Assembly: GCA_907164885.2 (NCBI GenBank)
Contig: OU015492.1
Coordinates: 188,119,338 to 188,183,337 of the forward strand
DNA length: 64,000 nucleotides
Origin: Dolomedes plantarius
Lineage: Eukaryota > Arthropoda > Arachnida > Araneae > Dolomedidae
Reading direction: 5' to 3'
The position numbers were made by a program, and so were the translations under genes. The number at the start of each line of letters is the position of its first letter. The first letter of the stretch is position 1. The notes beneath the pieces were generated by a model that made no database searches, had not been told where the DNA came from, and was given only the letters and a program-made list of their open reading frames with translations. This document shows, piece by piece, positions 1 to 10,544 of the stretch.

Positions 1-188
1 AATTAAATTAAAGTTATTTTAATTAATTTCCAATTTTATTTATTTCAGCATTCCCCGGTAAATTAATTTTCTGAAGATCTGCCTTTCTTTCATTTTTTTT
101 CTCATGCGTACTTCATATTATGTATAACATAATATTTCTGATCAGTTTTTCAGTTATGTTTTAGGTATCCTAGTGTGACAGTTTAGAT
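1..188. other. AT-rich flank, no gene seen
   Basis: AT-rich sequence before the presumed end of the hAT-like element. No ORF, repeat or RNA gene is visible. The last eight bases (181-188, GTTTAGAT) would be one copy of the hAT target duplication, but the partner at the other end was not found. Confidence 0.4.
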
Positions 189-241
189 CAGGGATCGTTA
201 ACCTTTTAATATCAACCACCTACTTTTGTATCTTTGTTGAT

Positions 242-1049
242 GGTAAAATTTCCTTACCACCCACCGGTGCTACAATAGCATAGTTTGTAAAAAAATATGG
301 CCTTAAATTTATATTTTTGTTTATACTTTAGGTATGTTTATGCATAGATAATTTAAATTTAATGAGTTTCTAAATTCCCAAGATACAAAATTCGACGGCA
401 GAACGATGGAAAGTTATAACCATTAGACCTCCTTATGCCCATTAAACTCAGGCCATTGGCAGGGAAGCTCATTATTTGCTTCCTAGTCCATGAGTATACT
501 TCGAGAAGTCCCCGGTGAATTCTTATCTACATACAAAGTTTAGAGATGGAATTCAAAAGTAAAGATCAAAATAATGTTTTTAAAAAATCATACTCGCGTA
601 GTTATTAGCCATAGTTATTAGCCATGGCAAAATTTCCTTACCACCCACCGGTGCTACAATAGCATATTTTTTAAAAATTATGTCCTTAAATTTATCTTTT
701 TGTTTACACTTTAGGTATGTTTATGCATAGATAATTTAAATTTAATGAGTTTCTAAATTTCCAAGTAAGAGATACAACTCGAAGGTTGAACGATGGAAGG
801 TTATAACCATTAGACCTCATTATGCCCATTAAACTCGTGCCTTTGGCTGGGGAGATCATTATTTGCTCCCTAGTCCACGAGTATACTTCGAGAAGTGCCC
901 GGTGAATTCTTATCTACATTCAAAGTTTAGAGATGGAATTCAAAAGAAAGGAGCAAAATAATGTTTTTAATTTCCTCCTTACTTAACTTTGCTTTGCACT
1001 ACTAAAATAATGTTTTTAAAAAGTCATACTCGCGACGTTATTAGCCATG
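242..1049. repeat. Tandem duplication, period 384 bp
   Basis: Two copies of one unit, about 242-607 and 626-1049. Both carry AAATTTCCTTACCACCCACC and the later run GAGTATACTTCGAGAAGT. The second copy also has roughly 50 extra bases near 975-1020, in which the string AAAATAATGTTTTTA is itself repeated. Substitutions between copies show the duplication is not recent. It sits in the subterminal part of the hAT-like element. Confidence 0.8.
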
Positions 1050-1152
1050 TATTGGATATATGGAAGAAAAACAAAATTTGTACTACAGACAAAACTCTCA
1101 ACGCCCTCCATGAAAGCTTGAATCACCCACTAGTTGGCGGTAGGGCACTGGT

Positions 1153-1428
1153 TTAGATGATATACGTTAATTGCCTGTTTTGCCCCCATTCGATCTTTAT
1201 GGTTTCAGATTTAAGATAATTTGTCTCTTTTGTTGTGGTAAATTGCGAAAAAGCTCTTTCTACACACTCAGAAGAATGAGGTAAAATAGTAAAATGGATC
1301 ATGAAATGTGATAAGATTTCATATTTGGGATTATCAAATCCATCTTTGATATTGTCAAACGTTTTGCAAGTGGATGATATGTCCAGATTCAATCGAAATG
1401 ATCTCCATTTGTAACATTTTACAATCAA
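1153..1428 (-). pseudogene. hAT transposase C-terminal dimerisation remnant
   Basis: A 91-residue open stretch whose second half reads LPHSSECVERAFSQFTTTKE. This matches the hAT C-terminal dimerisation domain, in which a P-x-S-S-x-x-V-E-R-x-F-S core is followed by a K-rich segment and a weakly conserved LxxET. In hAT transposases this domain mediates multimerisation and sits within the last 80-100 residues. The upstream RNase H-like catalytic part is not recognisable in this window, so the copy is dead. The first residues (to about 45) are not diagnostic. A domesticated hAT-derived zinc-finger protein is an alternative, but no such gene structure is visible. Confidence 0.55.
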
Positions 1429-1430
1429 AC

Positions 1431-4400
1431 ACGTGCTAATGTCAATGTAATCTGTATTATTTTAATTAAACTCTCTTAATATAGTTAAATTATGCTTATA
1501 ATAAGAAGGAAATATTAATAATTTGCATTATTTTGAACAAGGGAAATACTCAGATATTCAGATATTGTCGAAAAATAAACCCTTAATCCAATAGAGTTAT
1601 CGAAAAACCCAGATCTCCGTTGTGTCGAAGCCCTGCTACCTGGTGACACCTCAATTTTGACGGAGCACCCCCAAAAGCGACATCTGGGGGTCTCTTATCT
1701 TCCCCCCAAACCTCTGAACATATTCAAGAGCTTTCCGATCTACGAAATTAACGTACCCATAACCGGTCTAAACACAATTGGTCATTAATTGAATTTTATA
1801 TACTATACATTTCTATAGCCCTGAAATCATACTAAACAACATAATAGAGACTTTTCTTTTGGTATTTGAATTTTTTTAATACATATTTTATTATAAGGTT
1901 TTGCGCAAAGAAAAGAAAATTAATACATTATTTTCATTGATGATTGATTGAAATAATTGAAAGTTCAAGGGTTAGATTTCATCTAAAAATTGAACAGATC
2001 GTTAGAAATGATTATTAAAAAATAAAAGATTTCCTATGAAATGAAAGATAAAGTATTTAACCTAAAATATTCCGGAATATATGTACTTTTAATTAATGTA
2101 AATAAAAAGAAACTTTTATGAAAATATTGAAAAATGAAATCCGTCCGAAGGAAATAATTACTCATAGAAAATGAAAGCTTATATCGGGAGAACAATCAGT
2201 TGATATCATTATTATTTGTGGATGATTAATTTCTTAAAGTATAATAATGATTGTAAAAGAATATGCTGTGCTGTTAAATTTAATGTTCTGTAAACATATT
2301 GCAGTATTTTTGAAAGAATGAATTTATTCTTGATCAAACTTTTTGTCAGTTTGTAAGTTTGCTTCATTTGAAACGTAATTGCCAATATTCAATTTTAGTC
2401 AAAGAAATGGCAATTACTTATTTTTTTATTTCTTTTGTCTTCCGGATCAGTGCATAGATAAATACATATATTCATGCTCATAATTACAGTTCCCTACATC
2501 GCATAAATGAATGTACGTGGTCGCTTGAATGCATATGTAATTACATGATTTGGAAAAAAACGTTATTTTAATAATTAATAACTTAATTAACAATAGTTGT
2601 ATACAGTAAATAATAAAAATAGAGATTTTTACTGTAAGAAAGGATAAAAAAATGTCTCACAATGGAAATTTATATCTGAAATACAATTTTGTTAACTTTT
2701 CATGTGCGGAACCGTAGTTAAAACGATTCTTTATTATAACGTTCAGCACATCAGTATGAAAAGGATCATTAAACTATTGTATTTTCAGGAATCGAAAAAT
2801 TTCCCAGTAGATAATATGAGGGAATTTTTCAAGAAGCTAAGAAATATTTTTAAATAATATTCGTTTGCAAAGTTTAGAGGAAAGATGAGTTAATTTTAAA
2901 TTTCATTGCTGCCATCTGTTTGCTGAAAAAAGAATCATTTACTTAAAGAAATATTACAAAATTTCAGTGAAAAAGGGTTCTGTCTTGGCAAATGTGATTT
3001 TATACTAATAAAAAAATGAAATATTTCGAGATTCTTTACATCAATAACAAAGAACACCAGTGATATTTCTAAACACACTGTCTGTTTACTTTCATTTTTA
3101 AATGATTAGTAATAATTTAATACCAATTCCTGCATGAGAAATGACACAAATTATTTATGAATGCGTTGTTGGATAATACAAAATTTGGGTGAAATATCAA
3201 AATTAGCTTAAATTTATCATAAACAGGAATTTTGATTGACCCAAATGGATATGAAGGGTTGAATATCAATTAAGAGAATCCAGTGTACAAATTTAATTCT
3301 TATTCCGCTCATATGCTTATGGAAAGGATATCTGTCACTCAGATGTGTTTTTAATGTAAAAATCTTTATGGATATAAAAAAAGCCAAATAAATGGGAAAT
3401 TTTGTTCTCAAGAGATTTCAAATTAAAAATTTTTAACCACGCTTAGTTTTCAATATATCTGCTAAATCACTAGTTCTTATTGCATATAATTTTTTATTTT
3501 TGCACCTAAAAAACTTTAAATTTTTTTAAAACTTTATTTTTTAAATTTTTAAATATCTTTAAAGAAAATTTTTACAGTAGTTTTTGCATCAGTGAAGCAT
3601 TTTTAAAAATAATTCTCCAAAATAAAATGACATGAAAACAATTTAATGAAAATAGAAGAACGGGATACTGTGCAAAATTTCATAGAAATGTCTTAGCAAA
3701 ATTTAGATACATTCCATTACATTGAAAGATCGGGGAAAATTCCATTCCGAGAAAAGTTGACTTAAAGTTCTTCTACAGAATGGTTTCCAAAGACATACAT
3801 CATTAGACAATTGAATCGGAAATCTAATTATCATAGAAACATGTTGTTTGTATTATCTAGTTCTCAAAGCTGTCTTCTTTATATTACACCAAACAGTTAA
3901 AAAGGTTCTTCTCTTGGAAATTTTGAATTCCGGGTGCCCGTAAAAATGTGCTTTAGCAATAACATGAAGATAAAAAAATAGTTACTCATTAAACTACTGG
4001 TAAAATTTTTACAATGTCTAAACAAATTATATTCTTGTATTTACAAAATAGGACACTCTCTTTCAGTACCACACTCAATACATTGCCATTCAATGCATTT
4101 CTTAGCTTCCTTGCCGATTCGCTCGGAAGTTGAATATCATTCATTTCGAAAATGTCTGGTCATCTTTAGAAATCAATGATGAATGACACTAGTACAGGAT
4201 GGGAAGAAAGGAACTAATTTTGTCCCTGTCCGTTCCCTTTAAAAGCAAAATGATTTCCTGTTTCAGTTCTTTCTCAGCCCGAAATTGGATTCGGGATCTA
4301 AGGCGCTGCCCTGCAACGTGTCACACAGTTATGAATGTCCTCTCCCCTACGAGGGATTAATCAAATCCATCAATGAAAAGCCAACACTGCTTCTCAAGTG

Positions 4401-4803
4401 AAAATGTGTACTTTTTAAACCAAGGGGCATCATTTATACAGCGAGAGATTTATATAACACTTGTATTAGTCTGGATTATACTCAATTCTTCAAAATTCTG
4501 AATTACACCCGCGACTTTACAGAACCGACTGAGAAGCAGAGAAATTTTTTTAAGATATATCTGGTATAAGTGACTAAAGTCTTTCGACATATGTCTGAAA
4601 TATTTTTGAGCTATATTGAATATCGGTCTGGAACCAACATATTGCAAACAAATACAAAACTTTAATACATGCATAAATCATTGACAAACATGTATGTTAT
4701 AATAATTCAAAGAAATAAAATGTCATAAAAAAAGTTCAATTCCTTGAAGTGATCAATATACATAAAGAGGGGCAACCTATTGGAAACTGAAAATTACAAA
4801 CAT
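1431..4803. other. AT-rich stretch, no gene identified
   Basis: About 3.4 kb of AT-rich sequence with short ORFs only. Around 1610-1720 is a GC-richer patch with a run of C and GGGGG that I could not assign. Around 4060-4330 the minus strand holds short coding-like pieces, including one ending IECGTERECPIL just before a stop. They are broken by stops and match no family I recognise. Confidence 0.4.
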
Positions 4804-4811
4804 GTGATAAC

Positions 4812-5552
4812 TAGGGATACGCAATTTTCGTACTTACGAAATAGATGCGAATAAATGCAAAATTTGCCAATATGAGCGAATAAATGCAAAAAATATTATT
4901 TACTACTTTTAGGCGAAAACTCTTTGATAAACGGTTTTTTAAGCGAATTTAGGTAATAATAGTAATAAATTATGAACATAATAGCTTACTACGACCATCC
5001 GAGGTTTATAACTGAGATATCTCCTTCATATTTGCTCCGAATTTTACCCGGACAGTTTGTACGAACCGAAGTCGAACATAAAAATCTAACTGTAAAAATC
5101 AACCATCAAATTTTATGGAGCAATTTAATAGATTTAAGAACGTCTCTTGACCGCCAGAGTCAAGGATATTTCTGCTTCTTAAGTTAGTCAACCAACTGTT
5201 GATGTTATACAGATTTTAATTGCAACGAAATGTTGCTACCTTAACTTTGCAAAGGCAGCTATACAAAGCTTCTATAGTGCCATTAACAGAGTAGATGATG
5301 AGATTATTTTAGTATGTGCATTATAGTAATTAATGACAGAAGGCAAAGACTTAAGAAACATAATGTGGAGACCGCTACTTTTAACTCAGAATTGTGATAC
5401 TTACCTATCGAAGTAAGTAAAATTGTAATTTTTTTCTGATAAACACGAAATTTTTTAATTTATTTCTTTTTGCAAATAAATGCGAAATTTTATATATTAT
5501 ATTTTTTGTTGCGAAATATCGATATTTTTTATGCGAAATTTATGTATCCCTA
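4812..5552. mobile_element. Non-autonomous hAT element with perfect 8-bp TSD
   Basis: A 741-bp element bounded by inverted ends. The left end is TAGGGATACGCAATTTTCG and the right end, read inward, is TAGGGATACATAAATTTCGC. It is flanked by GTGATAAC at 4804-4811 and again at 5553-5560, an exact 8-bp target duplication as hAT transposases make. The subterminal regions repeat short motifs such as AATAAATGCAAA and ATGCGAAATT on both sides. A 71-residue plus-strand ORF at 4972-5187 has no resemblance to a transposase that I can see. It is therefore best read as a MITE-like derivative mobilised by a hAT source elsewhere. Confidence 0.85.
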
Positions 5553-5560
5553 GTGATAAC

Positions 5561-6529
5561 ATCTACTGATAATTCCGTAACGAAAATTTTTATAGAGACT
5601 TAGTTATTGAGACCGTTAAATTTTGAGTTAGAACTGCAATTGATTTTTTAATGACCGAAAAATAAAAGCACTATATAAACAATCCCTACTAATGTTTCGC
5701 CACCTAATGACTAAGTTTATGAGTTCGAAATTAGTTGCTATACTTTTTATTATGGATATTCAGAAACGTTAAGCGTTTTGCTGTTTTGCGTGCTTTACAA
5801 GTTTCATGTAATTATTAGTTGTATTAAGAATCGTGAATTTGTTTACAGTAAAATATAAATGAAATATATTATGCTTTCAGAAATTTTTGAATATCATTAG
5901 GTGCCTTGATTCATAAAGACTAAGCAACTAATAATTATAAAAGTACGTGAATGAGGTTTTCATTACTGAAATTAAGTTGTGGATTTTTACATTCAAACTA
6001 GACAAACTCAAATGCATTACGTTACCGTACTGTTAATAACAATAATTTTAAAAAATTGCTTGATGGAAAAGTAATTATAGTCTGTTAGGGTCTGTTTGGA
6101 GCTGCTGCTTTAAAATCTAAAAAATAATAAGATTGTGACAATTTTTTGCAAAAGGTCCGTAAAATGGACTCACAAGTAAAGATTCAAGGGTAGTCCAAGT
6201 TGTTTTTCAATTTAAAAATACATATATTTAAATTTTGAGTTGACTTCTTATGTACATAGTGGTTTCCGAATATCAAATAAATAAATAAATATAAAGTTAA
6301 TGGAAGCCTTTTTAAGGTGGAAAGTATGTGAAATTAATTCGTTAAGGCATATCTTTAAAATGTATTCCATCAAAAAAGTAGAAGCTTTTTGGTTCAATAT
6401 CTGGGATAACCCTGTGTGAAATAATTATGCTCTGAAACGTGAGATCAAGTTGAGGCTTTTAAAATCATCATGCAAATATTTTTCATCAACTTAAAAAATA
6501 TATATACTGTTTAAGATATGTTCAGCTAA
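5561..6529. other. AT-rich stretch, no gene seen
   Basis: AT-rich DNA without a convincing ORF, terminal repeat or RNA gene. Confidence 0.4.
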
Positions 6530-6775
6530 TTTAGTTACTTGTGCCACTGTGCTCCGCATTATCAAGTTACTGACTTTATGTCAGATATTGGAAGGCCAGG
6601 GAACTGATGAGGACGAATGGATATCATCCCAATTAGGCTGTTGTTTCTGCTCCAAGATTTCTTTATGCCATTTTGTGTTTTGTTTCCTTGTTGTATTTTA
6701 GTAGCATATAATAGTGTGTAGATGTATGTCTAAGTGCTATTGCTGTAATAAATTTTTAAAAAATTAAAAAGTTTC
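6530..6775 (+). pseudogene. Jockey-like retrotransposon 3' end (ORF C-terminus and 3' UTR)
   Basis: A GC-richer patch in which one plus-strand frame reads YVRYWKARELMRTNGYHPN followed by a stop. The RYW-x-AR-x-LM tail corresponds to the end of the jockey-like ORF copies at 26.8 kb (ERY, then IARHKLMD in the next frame) and 61.0 kb (broken IWRQENW). After the stop comes a T-rich 3' UTR and AATAAA at about 6748, followed by an A-rich tail. Only the last few dozen codons survive and the upstream part is not recognisable. The match is to a short, loosely conserved tail, so this is a moderate call. A stretch reading CTGATGAGGACGAA here resembles a hammerhead core but is explained as coding. Confidence 0.4.
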
Positions 6776-7034
6776 TTGTGCATCATATCCTTTGCTAGAT
6801 GTTGAGGAAAATACTATCAAATGCTATTTCATTCGTTATTTTACATGCAATACTTCTCAATTTCGATTTCAAAAGTTGCGGGTTATATATATATTTATCT
6901 ATTTGATTGCAAAGCAGTGTCTCTTTTATTAGTGATCAGAACTCTGAGCTTACAACTGCTTTTATTTTACTATCACTTTTAATGCACATTATTTTATCTT
7001 TTCATTGAAAATAGTATATAAAAATATTATGTTA

Positions 7035-7104
7035 TTAATCAATTACGTGATTTTAATCAATTACGTGATTGTAATCAATTACGTAAATTTAATCAATTAC
7101 GTGA
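7035..7104. repeat. Four-copy 18-bp tandem repeat
   Basis: Four near-identical units of about 18 bp, each carrying AATCAATTACGT followed by a short variable linker. The core ATCAATTACGTGAT is close to self-complementary. The flanks are plain AT-rich sequence. Confidence 0.85.
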
Positions 7105-8426
7105 GTAAATTTTTTCTTATGTATATAGAAAGACAAAAGCATCATTTGACGAGTATAGTAAAATAAATTTACATTTGTTACATAAAAATAGAATTTTTCT
7201 TCCTAAACATTAGTAGCTTTCTATGTTCCAAATATAAACCTAAGGATTTTATCCACAGGTTTCTGCATTAAAAATTTTAAAAAAATGTTCCAAATATACT
7301 TTAAACTGTAGATAAAACTATTTACTTGTTGATGATTTCTCTATATCGAAGTTTTTTTTAAGTGTTGGAAAGTTGTTATTAATAAAACTACATTCAACGA
7401 AATTAAAATTTGAAGGTAACGACATCAATTCTTCAAAAATGATAAAAATATTAACGGCAGCTAAGTAGAGGAAATGCCAATAAGTCGTCATTAAATTTAG
7501 ACCGAAGGTGAGTTTATATAAATATTTCATATCTGTCCCATCTTTCGGTAGTCAAAAAAAAGGAAGAAAACACGTCAAACAGTTTAATTTCCAGATATCA
7601 GTTCTAGATTGGTAATATGTCCTTAAACTTAGGGATGAAAAAATAAAAAATAAAAAGCTTTTGGACCAAAATTGCGACTAAAAACCCTTTATTAATATCT
7701 TCAACATCTATAAATAATGAGTAATCCATTGTGCTACAGTCAGGCTAGTAAATCTTTATGAATCGATCTGAACCATTATTATTTTATATAAAACATACTA
7801 ATGTAAGAATCATATTAAAATGCTACAAATATAAAAAACATATTGATATCCTAAAGTTTTATCTTATGTTGTTTATATCATGTTAAAATATCAAGGAATT
7901 CTGAGGAACATAATTTATTTTTATAAAGTATTCCGCGTTCATACGACTTGTCGAAAATATCCTGAAATATTTAATAATTAAAATATGGTTGCATGTTTCA
8001 TTTCATTATGTAACAACACTCCTGTAACTTTTCTATCTATTTGACTTTCAAATGTTTCCTACAAAATTTCGCATAGAAAGCGGTTTATTAATATCTTATC
8101 TCGAAGCTAAAAAAAAAAAATAATTCCACAAAATTCGGGGTTTCAAAATTATTTCCTTTCAAAACTACATATTTATGACATAGGCGAAAGTTTCAAAAAT
8201 ATCACCAAATGTCCTAAGCATCTGATATGAAACGAAGCCAATTTCCTTCTCTTAAAATAACATCATCCATTTAAAATATGCGAAATGAGTTTTTAGAAAA
8301 TCACGTTTTTAGAAATACGCTACTGCAAATTTTAAGACTCCAGATATTCGCAACTTTGACACCGTAATAAATAATCTGCGCTCAAAACATGCCACTATCG
8401 CCACTGTGATAAACGTAAACAAGCAG

Positions 8427-8461
8427 ATTCATCTTCCAAAACCTGCGCCAGGAAGATGAAT
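8427..8461. other. Perfect 11-bp hairpin
   Basis: ATTCATCTTCC at 8427-8437 is the exact reverse complement of 8451-8461. The 13-base loop is GC-richer than the surroundings. No function is evident, and it could be a chance palindrome or the centre of a decayed foldback element. Confidence 0.6.
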
Positions 8462-8965
8462 GGAAATCCTGGAAGTTTGAAAAATCACTCTCTTTTCCTT
8501 AACACGGTGGATTTGAGGCCTCTGCAGATTTTAAGATATCTGTTAGAATTCGGAGTAGTAAAAAATAACGGGTTTTTTTCTTGGTTAGAGAACATGTCAG
8601 TGTTATTTTACACCAATGTGTTATTTTACACCAATGTTGTAAACCCTTACTAACATTTTGATTTGTATTTATTGATTACACTTATAAAATTGAGGAACAC
8701 TGTCATTAAATGGATTCCTTACATTGATATTTATTCCTTACATATTTACTTTAAATAGGTATCAAAATAAGAAATATTATCAATATATAAGTCTCAGATA
8801 TCTTTATCTATATTTTATTTTATATAATTCTAGGTCTTCTATTCGTAATCAATTAATGTAAGAATTATATTATATAATATATAATAATAATTTACAATAA
8901 TTTGGAAAATAAACATTTGTATATTATCAGTTTTAATAAGGTATTATATGTTCCTGAATTAGATA

Positions 8966-9488
8966 TATTGGGTTATGAGGAAAGAATAATCCGAATACAA
9001 AATGTAATATTTTCTATAATTACAAACAGAAAATTATAATTAATATGTCATTGTATATAAAAAACGTTAAATTTCCAGTTTGTAATAAATTCTTTTTTTT
9101 TCATTGTTGAAAAATTTCATTTTTCAACAAGATGGTGCGCCGTCCCATTGTCATTTGGAGGTTCGTCGATTGGCATTTAGTGTTCATCGTTTGGGGATAT
9201 GTCAAAGAATTCGTGTTCATACCATCTTTGCTTACAAGTTTGCACGAACTTAAACAACCCATTTGTGATGCTTTACAAACTGTTAATAGTGAAATAATAC
9301 AACGTGTTTGGCAAGAAATGGCATATAGCAATGATATTATACGAGTGAGTAAAGGAGGTCATATCAAACACCTGTGAAAAAAATTAACATTTTTCCTTTA
9401 TAATGACATATTAATTATAATTTTCTGTTTGTAATTATGGAAAATATTAAATTTTGTAATCTGATGAATCTTTCCTGATAACCCTGTA
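8966..9488 (+). mobile_element. Deleted mariner-like element with >100-bp TIRs
   Basis: The element is 523 bp long. Its ends, read inward, begin TATTGGGTTATGAGGAAAGA (left) and TACAGGGTTATCAGGAAAGA (right), each preceded by TA as expected for Tc1/mariner insertion. The inverted similarity continues for over 100 bases, including TTACAAACAGAAAATTATAA and TTAATATGTCATT on both sides. The centre holds a shortened transposase remnant. This is an internal-deletion derivative that keeps both ends, so it could have been mobilised in trans. Confidence 0.75.
9122..9377 (+). pseudogene. Mariner-superfamily transposase C-terminal remnant
   Basis: The first frame reads FQQDGAPSHCHLEVRRL, containing the second catalytic aspartate (D in QQDGAP) of the IS630/Tc1/mariner DDE/D fold. 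Reading then shifts frame into WGYVKEFVFIPSLLTSLHEL and ends VWQEMAYSNDIIRVSKGGH before a TGA. Family members have about 40 residues between these blocks, including a PRSPDLTPLDFFLWGYVK-type segment. Here most of it is missing, and the third catalytic residue with it. The N-terminal DNA-binding domain is also absent. The fragment is non-functional and spans only the last quarter of a normal protein of about 340 residues. Confidence 0.65.
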
Positions 9489-9912
9489 TACCAAGAATTA
9501 TAAAAAAAATAGCAAAACGGGATTAATCAAGTAGAACAATAAAGATTTCACATCTTTAATATGACAATTAATAATTAGTCTTTCAAAATAGCAACCTCTG
9601 GTGTAACAATTTTATTTTTTAGTGTTCTTTTCCATATCAAATCAAGTTTTCCCATTTATCCCATATAATAAACGTGTATAACATATAGTACAATGTATAA
9701 AAAGGAAATATCTGAATATGTATGATTCCTGCTTAATTTAAATATATTTTCATTGAAAACTCTGTTAAAGCAACAGGATGTATTCGTTATCCTAATGTGA
9801 ATTTAATTATTTCATTTTTCAGTTTTTATACATTTCATTCCGTCTAGAACATAGAAAAAGAATATATGAGAAGGTACCTAATTTCATTTAACTTACATAA
9901 ATACCTTACGAA

Positions 9913-9979
<67 letters not shown>

Positions 9980-10199
9980 GTGTGTGTGTGTGTGTACTGT
10001 TTATGCTTTATACTCATGTAGTAAGTAAAGAAATAACTCACTTAGATATTGCAAGGAGATCTGAAAGAAATTCGTGTTTTCTTTAGACGCAAAAATATCT
10101 GCCAGGCCTGTAATAAGCAAAGTGAAGTAATTATGCATTATTGTTTTTATTTAACAATAAATCAACTGGCTGCATCTTACAAGCATGTACACTTGGAGA
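9489..10199. other. AT-rich stretch with a microsatellite, no gene seen
   Basis: It holds the (AT)n-(TG)n array and otherwise AT-rich sequence with no supported coding region. Confidence 0.4.
9915..9995. repeat. (AT)n then (TG)n microsatellite
   Basis: An uninterrupted AT run (9915-9976) is followed by a short TG run (9979-9995). Confidence 0.95.
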
Positions 10200-10541
10200 A
10201 AGTTTTTCCTTCACTTCTTCATTGTCCCTGGTTCGATGCTCGTCGCTGCAAATCTACTGCCGTGTTCACTAATGGTGGCCGGGGTATGTAAAGTAGGGCG
10301 TGGCTACAATGTCCTCCAAGTTCTCAAATTTACCTCTGGAGGTGAGGGGTCAAGTTTTCCAGTCTCATCACTTGACTCGGTTCAAAATTACGGGACCGGT
10401 CATTTAGCCAAGTCGGACTCCGACCTTTGTGGTGCTAATTCAAAACAGGAGCCGCACCTTCATCGCCCATAGCCTTCGGGACTTGATCTGATATACTGTC
10501 GGTCAAGGGGCATAAGACACAACAACAACAACAACAACACT
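10200..10541 (+). repeat. Retroelement 3' tail ending in (ACA)n (SINE/LINE-like)
   Basis: A GC-rich block unlike its surroundings that ends in six or more ACA repeats (about 10518-10541), the kind of simple-repeat tail seen on SINEs and some LINEs. GGTTCGATGC at about 10231 matches the core of a Pol III B box. No good A box lies at the right distance, so a tRNA origin is not shown. The block contains CATAGCCTTCGGGACTTGAT and a closing GGTCAAGGGGCATAAGACAC before the repeat. I recall similar tails from spider transcripts, but that is recollection and not a search. Confidence 0.4.
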
Positions 10542-10544
10542 TCT

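Larger units (their letters stand above)
189..1430 (-). mobile_element. hAT-like DNA transposon, 3' end only
   Basis: The stretch opens with CAGGGATCGTTAACC at 189, which resembles hAT terminal repeats of the CAGGG type. It runs into a minus-strand fragment matching the hAT dimerisation region at 1153-1428. The orientation fits: the C-terminus of a minus-strand transposase should lie next to this terminus. The matching terminus on the other side was not found, so this is a partial copy. An internal duplication (242-1049) lies between the terminus and the coding remnant. Assignment to hAT rests on the protein motif plus the terminus style. Confidence 0.5.
6776..8965. other. AT-rich stretch with small repeats
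   Basis: No gene identified. It contains the 18-bp tandem repeat at 7035-7104, a perfect hairpin at 8427-8461 and a 19-20-bp tandem doublet around 8598-8637 (TTATTTTACACCAATGTG twice). Confidence 0.4.

Noticed and set aside
6590..6625. Hammerhead ribozyme-like core CTGATGAGGACGAA
   Set aside because: No stem II can form between CTGATGAG and GACGAA, and no matching stems I and III are visible. The bases are explained as the coding tail of a jockey-like element.
10231..10240. tRNA gene suggested by GGTTCGATGC
   Set aside because: It is only a B-box-like core. There is no A box, cloverleaf or acceptor stem.
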